Of a stretch of DNA of 64,000 nucleotides, positions 58,155 to 64,000 are shown one piece after another. The notes under the pieces were generated by a model that was given only the letters and a program-made list of their open reading frames with translations, searched no databases and was not told where the DNA came from. The number at the start of each line of letters is the position of its first letter. The first letter of the stretch is position 1. The translations under genes were made by a program, and so were the position numbers. This DNA comes from Blakeslea trispora (taxonomy: Eukaryota > Mucoromycota > Mucoromycetes > Mucorales > Choanephoraceae), in the NCBI GenBank assembly GCA_025331445.1, contig JAIWNE010000108.1:51536-115535 (forward strand), read 5' to 3'.

Positions 58155-60653
58155 ATGAAACCAATCAAGTGTGCTACAGTTGTCAAGAAGGGCAATATTA
58201 CTATCATCAAAAGGTCAGAAAGAACAAGCGATGTATGGACCAGTACCAACTACACTGAAGAACGACAACGTATTCGAGAGTTTTGGTTACAGCTTTCTGA
58301 AGAAGAAAGACGTTCTCTCGTGAAAGTAGAAAAAGAAGCTGTACTACGTAAAATGAAGGAACAACAAAAACATAGTTGTAATTGTTCTGTATGTGGTAAA
58401 AAGAGGTAAAGGAAAAAAAAAAAAAGGAAAAGAAGAAACTTGACTGTTACCTGAATATAAATGACTCAAATGATATAGAACGGCCATTGAAGATGAACTA
58501 GAAGTACTCTACGATGCTTACTATGAAGAGCTAGAACAGTATGCTTATCGTCAACAACAACAAAGAAAGTTATTGCATCACCCTTATCATCAGAAAAGCC
58601 GCGAAATATCAGATGAAGAAGATTACGATGATGATGATGAAGAGGAGGAAGAAGAAGACGATGATGGTGTATCCGTCGAAGGAGAACATGAAGATCCTAC
58701 ACTCACTAAGAATATGCAGTTTGAATCTACGCCTACCTTTTCAAATACATTGACTGTCCAAGGCAGTGTCATTACAGTTGCAGATGACTTGTTGAAAAAT
58801 GATGGTAAAAAATTCTTGGATATGATGGAAGAATTAGCAGAAAGAAAGAATCGGCAAGAGAAAGAAGTAGAAGACAATTTTCTGTTTTCAGATGAAGACG
58901 AACAAAACGATCATGAAGAAGAAGAATCAGACGAAGAAGAAGAAGAGGAATCAGACGAAGAATCAGATGAAGAAGAAGAACATGTTGAAATACATAAAGG
59001 AAAACCCAATCAAGTAGGAACTTTAGTTGACTAATTGAATCATAGAGAGAGAGAAAAAAAAATGACCTTATTTTCACTCTATCAACTAGGATTCAAGAAC
59101 CGAAGAACAACGTATGGAAGAAGGTCGAAGGATGTTTCAAGTGTTTGCTGCCCGTATGTTTGAACAAAGAGTCCTGAATGCTTATCGAGAAAAAGTAGCT
59201 CAGGACAGACAGAAACGCCTGATCGAAGAACTTGAAGAAGAAGATCGTCTAAAACAAGAAAGAGAGCTCAAGAAACAACAAGACAAACAGAAAAAGAAAG
59301 ACAAAAGACGGTACTTTTTTTATCTACAAGAAAACGTTTGCCATTGACTCATCTCTCTTTTTTAGTCAACTGAAAGAACAGCAAGAAAAAGAACGAATCG
59401 AACTCGAAAACAAAAAGAGACAAGAAGAGCTAGCAGCCAAAGCAGATCGAGAAAAGAAGCGTGAAGAAAATCGATTACGAAAAGAACAAGAACGACAGAG
59501 AAAAGAAGAAGAACGGTTACGGAAAGAAGAAGAACGAAAAAAGAAACGGTTAAAGGCAGCTGAAAGGGAACGTAAACGGAAAGAAGAACTTGAGCGAAAA
59601 AAGAAAAAGGAACAACAGAAAGAGTCGGAAAGAGAACAACAACAACAAGAGCCAACGATTGAGCCCAAGGAGATTATTCCTGTGGATGACATGCCTACTA
59701 CAGGTCCTATTGGTAGTCCAGCAAAGACAGAACCATTTTATGTGGCTAGTGAGGCAGAACATCATCATTCGTTTTTCTCTAGTTTCTTGTTTGGACAGCC
59801 TATTTTGAAGAAAGTGTTACGGAATGAGCATACTTATCCATGGACCAATGGTAAGGGTTCCTATGCAATCATCATCATCATACTCATTGCATTTTTATTA
59901 ACCCGGAAAGGATGGACACCTTTACTTGCATTATCGGATACAGTACACACCAAACTATTAGGCGATGTACTTGTAAGTTGTTTATCAAGACCAAAAAAAA
60001 CAGAATAATATCACTTACCTATTTTCTTGATCTCTCACTCACTCACTTACACACACATACACATACTCTTTCTTTCTTTCTTTCTGCTCTGTCTCTCTTC
60101 TCTCTTTCCTATTGTCTTTTATGTGTGTGTGTGTGTGTGTATTGGAAAAAGACAATAAGAGAGAAAGAGCAAAAGAATGACAGACAGAAAGAGAGAATGT
60201 GTGTGTGTGTGTGAAAGAGAGAGAGAGAGAGAAATCAAGAAAATATATAAATAGACAGATAAAACATCACTTATTTTAGAAAGAACAAAGGCTGCTTACC
60301 TAAGGTTAAATGAACTAGCACGAACCAAGTTACATTTTATCCCTAGGCATCATCCATTGACTGAAATCCATCAAGCCATACAAGCATCAGATCCACTTCT
60401 TGTGATTGACAAGCAAGAGATCTATCAGGCCATTCTACAGTCACCTCAGAGTGGATTTCAATGTTACAACCTTCAGCATCAAGGCTATGTTGTGCAATGG
60501 ACCATGCCATCTACTGAAGATGATTACCCCTATTTAAACGATATACCACCATTACTACCGATATCACATACACACCCTACTTTTTCACCCTTCTTATCCT
60601 CACCACCACCACCGCCACCACCATCATCATCATCAATACATTTGCCGCTTTAG
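58155..60653 (+). CDS. NST1: NST1-like stress-response protein, six or so exons
   Basis: Exons read with confidence are 58155-58405, 58479-59013, 59090-59310 and 59366-59850. Less certain are 59911-59972 and a last exon ending at 60653. The N-terminus ([23 protein letters not shown], then [10 protein letters not shown] and [16 protein letters not shown]) is the conserved NST1 block. A long acidic region and a highly charged Glu/Lys/Arg coiled coil follow (about residues 285-440). The tail has conserved-looking [16 protein letters not shown] and [17 protein letters not shown]. In yeast NST1 negatively regulates salt tolerance. The join into the final exon is ambiguous: the expected frame needs the acceptor at about 60296 (acaaag|GCT) rather than the stronger ttttag at 60279. 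The C-terminus is therefore provisional. Confidence 0.75.
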
Positions 60654-60715
60654 TCCCCCCCCTCTCTCTTTTCCTTTTTGTTTATATACACATATCGTAT
60701 TTATTATGAAATGGG

Positions 60716-62259
60716 CTAAGATTGGTTCCAATATTGAGATTGATTTGAACGATAGGGTTGATTGTATGAAAGCATAGGTGATTGACCAAAGTAAGGTTGA
60801 GAAGATGCTTTGTTATCTGATAAGAAACTACTGTTTGAATAAGCTTGATGTGTTGTGTTTAAACCGAAATCACTAAAACCATAAAGGCTTTGAGCAGAAT
60901 GTGTATAGGGTGAAGTATTGCTATAACTTGATGTAGTGGTGGTAGATGTGCTTGGTTGTTGATAAGGATACATTGTATTTCGATTCAAGGAAGTAGTGGG
61001 ATAACCAGAAGAATAGGATTGGTTGGGTGTATAATAATAAGGATAGAAAGATGACATTGTGTTGTACATCTGTTGTTGCTGTTGTTGTTGCTGTTGTTGT
61101 TGCTGTTGTTGTTGTTGTTGCTGTTGCTGTTGCTGTTGCTGTTGTTGTTGTTGTTGTTGTTGCTGTTGTTGTTGTTGCTGTTGTCCAATCACAGGTATTT
61201 GTTTATCTTGTTCTTGATACAGTGTCTTTAGAGGATCTTGGTACTGAGTACTTTGGAAATGACCTAGGGTAGGATTGTTTCGATATAAGCTATAATCTTG
61301 CTGTATTTCATGATGATATTCGGGTAAACTAAATAGCTGTTGTTTATCTTGTTCTTCTTTAACAGAGTTAAATAGATCATGCACTGTTGTCTTTGTACTA
61401 TAGAAAAAAAGAGAGATGAGCAACAAAAGCAGAGAGAGATAGTTTTGATGCTTACTTTGATGATTCTTCTGCTAGACTTAATTGACTGAAATCAGGTAAT
61501 GGTGTTGTGTCTGTTGTCAATGGTTCTTTAGGTGGTGATGATATTGTCTTTTCATTCCATTCAGTTGTATTGGGTGTCAACCAAGTATCGTCTACTTTTT
61601 GTAATGGTGGTGATTCTACAGATGGTTTTGATCTATAGAGAGAAATGAATAAGCCGTTCTATCTAGACAATGGTATGATACTGTACTGTAGTAAACTAGC
61701 CCAAGTCTTTGCACCATTCTGACTGGAAGGCTTTTTCGCTGATTCTACTGACCAATGTTCGTTTGTCTTTTGAGTTGATGTCCATTCGGGCTTCTTGGTT
61801 GACCAAGTCTTATTCTGTAAAGGACGAGTAGAGCGTGGCTTTGGTTTTTGACCTCGAGTATAAAGTGTGTCGTTTGATTTAGTGGTGGTTGATGTTGAAG
61901 TGGATAAGTTAGTATTTGTGGTGGTGGTGGTGGTGGTGGTGGTGGTGGTAGCAGCAATAGCAGCAGCAGCAGCTTGTGCTGCTTCCTTTTTTGATTTCTT
62001 TGTCTTTACTTCACCCCATTGACTAGCATGACCTAATACATTGGTTTAGTGTCTTGTTTTTTTTTAAAAAGAATAAAAGGAGATTACCTTCACTAATACG
62101 GTCAATAGTCAACTCTAAATCACCATCTGCATCTTGTAATGTGACCACAAGATCATCATCTGTCCAATCTGTAAATAATTCTTTCAAAGTAGCCAACTGT
62201 GAAGCATATTTTGATTTAAGTTTCTTGAGGTCATTTTGTGCTTTTTCTAAAGTATTCAT
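60716..62259 (-). CDS. DEF1: DEF1-like CUE-domain, Gln-rich protein (458 aa), four exons
   Basis: Minus-strand exons are 62259-62088, 62032-61687, 61632-61456 and 61397-60716, all GT-AG and in frame. Residues 12-57 form a CUE-like ubiquitin-binding domain ([35 protein letters not shown]), followed by [14 protein letters not shown]. This is the arrangement of RNA polymerase II degradation factor Def1. The remainder is low complexity, with poly-Thr, a Trp-Ser-Lys-rich segment, about 35 consecutive Gln encoded by CAA/CAG (61067-61180), and a Tyr/Ser/Gln-rich tail. Def1 helps ubiquitinate stalled Pol II after DNA damage. The CUE plus Q-rich layout is diagnostic, but the rest is too degenerate to compare. 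Confidence 0.8.
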
Positions 62260-62577
62260 TTTAAGGGGGGGGGGAGGTAAGAATGATAAATTAGAATAAT
62301 AATAATATTTTTTTTTAGGCCCGTGACGTATTTCCATACATTGTTTAAGCAGTCAATTGTATTATCACGAGTCTTATATCATGAGTCATTCATTTAGTAA
62401 ATAAGATCATGTCTTTCTTTAAGAATTCATCCCATTTATATTATTAAAAAGAGGGGGAAATTGCATCATTTTATTGAATTGTTATTTACAATGATTACGA
62501 AAACATATACACACACACACATATTAAATAGAGAAAAATAATAACAAAAATTAAAGGTAAAAAAAAAAAAAAAAAAA
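62260..62577. other. spacer between DEF1-like and transporter genes
   Basis: Contains a G-run (62266-62273), a CA microsatellite (62506-62521) and an A tract (62560-62577). No gene. Confidence 0.5.
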
Positions 62578-63776
62578 CTAAATGGCTTGTTTGGAGAGTA
62601 AACGAGTACGTTCGTTATCTTGAGCAAGCACTTCTATTGGTTCTTCTATCAGTTCAGCAGAGGGTCTCCAAGAGATCAACAAGACACCTGTGATCGTAAT
62701 GGCCACACCCACCATCACAAGCAATAGGTGCCACCAAGCAATGCGGTTCCATTGATCATAATAAACAAGACCGTTAAATAAACAAGACACATTAAAAGTG
62801 CATGAAGAGAGCGGAATCATAATGACTGTGTCACATAACTGTAAGCCCTTATTCAAGTAATACAACTATAAAAGAGAAAGAAAGAGAGATAAGTTTAAGC
62901 GTGGTGTAACCAATGATTGAAACTCACCTGTAAAATAGCTGTCAGTAACATCATGCCTAATAAGACATAGGTAAGTGCATATTGCAATTGGTTCTTATCA
63001 GACATGACAGATAACAAGACAAGTTCAAGTCCACTCTTGGCAAACAAGATGCTTTGACTACTGATGTTGCCTGAGAGAACACCGTAGCTGATGCCCACAT
63101 ATTGGCGTAGTTGGCCCATACTGATATGTTGGCCCAACAGTTTGCCCAAGGAAGTGGGGGGAATGGCAGCTGACTCCATGAGATAATATAACCGTTCAAA
63201 ATAATGAGTGACAATCAATCCGGTGATAATAACGAACTCGAGTACGCTAAAATAAGCTATGAAACTTGGTTTTCTATACAATCTGAGCAAATCGTCTATA
63301 TCATGATCAGGTTCTGGTATGATACCAAACAATCCAACCAACAAGGCACCCATCACAATCAATAGAGTACCTAACAGGTAGTAAGTTATCAACACATCTG
63401 CTAAAGCTGACTTTAGTTTACCCAATAATGTCTGTCGTTTAAATGGGTCTCCCAAAACAAGTCTAGCAGCAATCGCATTAAACACAAGCCCCATAGCACT
63501 GATAGGGGCTAAAATGACAATAGGAAGATAACCGATAGAAAAGATAGAGCCTATTGTGTTGGCTGTCAAGAATGTAGCAAAACTAATGACCCAAAGTGGC
63601 CTTTGAAATGAATGTTTTCTTTCTTCTATCAGATGCTGTTCATTCTGAAGGTGAGATTTACGTTGAAAGGCCATAGCAAATGACTGAATAAGATTGGTCA
63701 GGATAGATACTCCAATGCCTATCCAAAACTGCTTTGTATATGCTATTTCCGAAGCATCATTTTCTAGTGGAAGCAT
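62578..63776 (-). CDS. NIPA-type magnesium transporter (378 aa), two exons
   Basis: Minus-strand exons are 63776-62928 and 62865-62578 (62-nt intron). The protein is a multi-pass membrane protein with about nine hydrophobic segments in the NIPA (DUF803) fold. The first is at residues 16-34 (FWIGIGVSILTNLIQSFAMAFQRKS). A central pair includes IVILAPISAMGLVFNAIAARLVLGDPF, the family hallmark. The last is AWWHLLLVMVGVAITITGVLLIS. The cytosolic C-terminus ends NERTRLLSKQ. Family members move Mg2+ (and other divalents) at the plasma membrane or endosomes. It is longer in the loop between segments 5 and 6 than the animal proteins. The frame is intact. Confidence 0.85.
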
Positions 63777-64000
63777 GGTTGAATTATATATGTAATAAAA
63801 TGAAAATAATAAAAAAAAAAAAAAGAAAAAGAGGCAAAAAAGAAAAGAAAATGGGAAATGAAATAAACTCCCTTTTTCTGTCCCCCCTTTCACCCCCCAT
63901 TTTAAATAAAACTCACCCAATAAACTAAATCTTCGCTTAAACTATAGGATGCTGAGCTCTTTTTTTTTATAGCAGTGGCAAATCATTTATTTTCTTGAAT
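63777..64000. promoter_or_regulatory. promoter flank of the transporter gene
   Basis: Upstream region of the minus-strand transporter, with A/T tracts and C runs. No other gene begins before the window ends. Confidence 0.35.

Noticed and set aside
61027..61272. Plus-strand Val/Ala-rich ORF
   Set aside because: It is the antisense of the CAA/CAG poly-Gln tract of the DEF1-like gene.

Overview
The window reads as nuclear DNA of an early-diverging fungus, most likely Mucorales (Mucoromycota). The evidence is an AT-rich background full of A/T homopolymers, genes with several 45-70 nt GT-AG introns (plus two GC-AG introns), fungal-type regulators (a Met30/SCON2 F-box protein, a CYS3/MetR-type bZIP, NST1, DEF1, SIP5) and a mix of Helitron, DIRS, Crypton, LINE and Tc1/mariner elements. 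No species is claimed.

Left genic block (1-12.6 kb). In order: a 43-aa CHCH-like microprotein and a full-length but divergent actin (both minus strand); a PH-domain protein of the Caf120/Skg3 type; an F-box/WD40 protein of the Met30/SconB type; and a bZIP factor of the CYS3/MetR type. The last two match the ubiquitin-ligase receptor and the transcription factor of the fungal sulfur-assimilation circuit, and sit 2 kb apart on the same strand.

Mobile-element island (12,597-45,921, about 33.3 kb). Its two outer edges are inverted copies of the same 3.3-kb arm. Each arm has an intact outer Tc1/mariner terminal inverted repeat abutting TA, a DD34E transposase, a truncated inner TIR, and a fused Helitron helicase remnant. 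Between the arms lie a complete DIRS-like element with its circle-junction complement, an intron-containing gene of unknown function, a 170-bp-period tandem repeat, and a LINE with a 13-bp target-site duplication. Further in are a 1,337-codon Fanzor/TnpB-like RuvC nuclease gene, a Crypton tyrosine-recombinase pseudogene cut by a short solo-LTR-like insertion, and a frameshifted unknown ORF beside a dead LINE fragment. The last cargo gene is an eight-exon gene with a PD-(D/E)XK-like motif and an (EEQ)n minisatellite. The geometry resembles a bacterial composite transposon: outer ends kept, inner ends lost, cargo between.

Right genic block (46-64 kb). In order: a small HTH + Myb/SANT protein; a PXB/PX phosphoinositide-binding protein; an SR-protein kinase; a SIP5-like zinc-finger protein; an NST1-like stress-response protein; a DEF1-like CUE/poly-Q protein; and a NIPA-type magnesium transporter. 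Intergenic stretches of 0.5-2.4 kb are mostly AT-rich and featureless. One, at 57.5 kb, holds a possible MITE related to the island's mariner TIR. Exon boundaries were read by eye from splice consensus and frame continuity. No database search was run.
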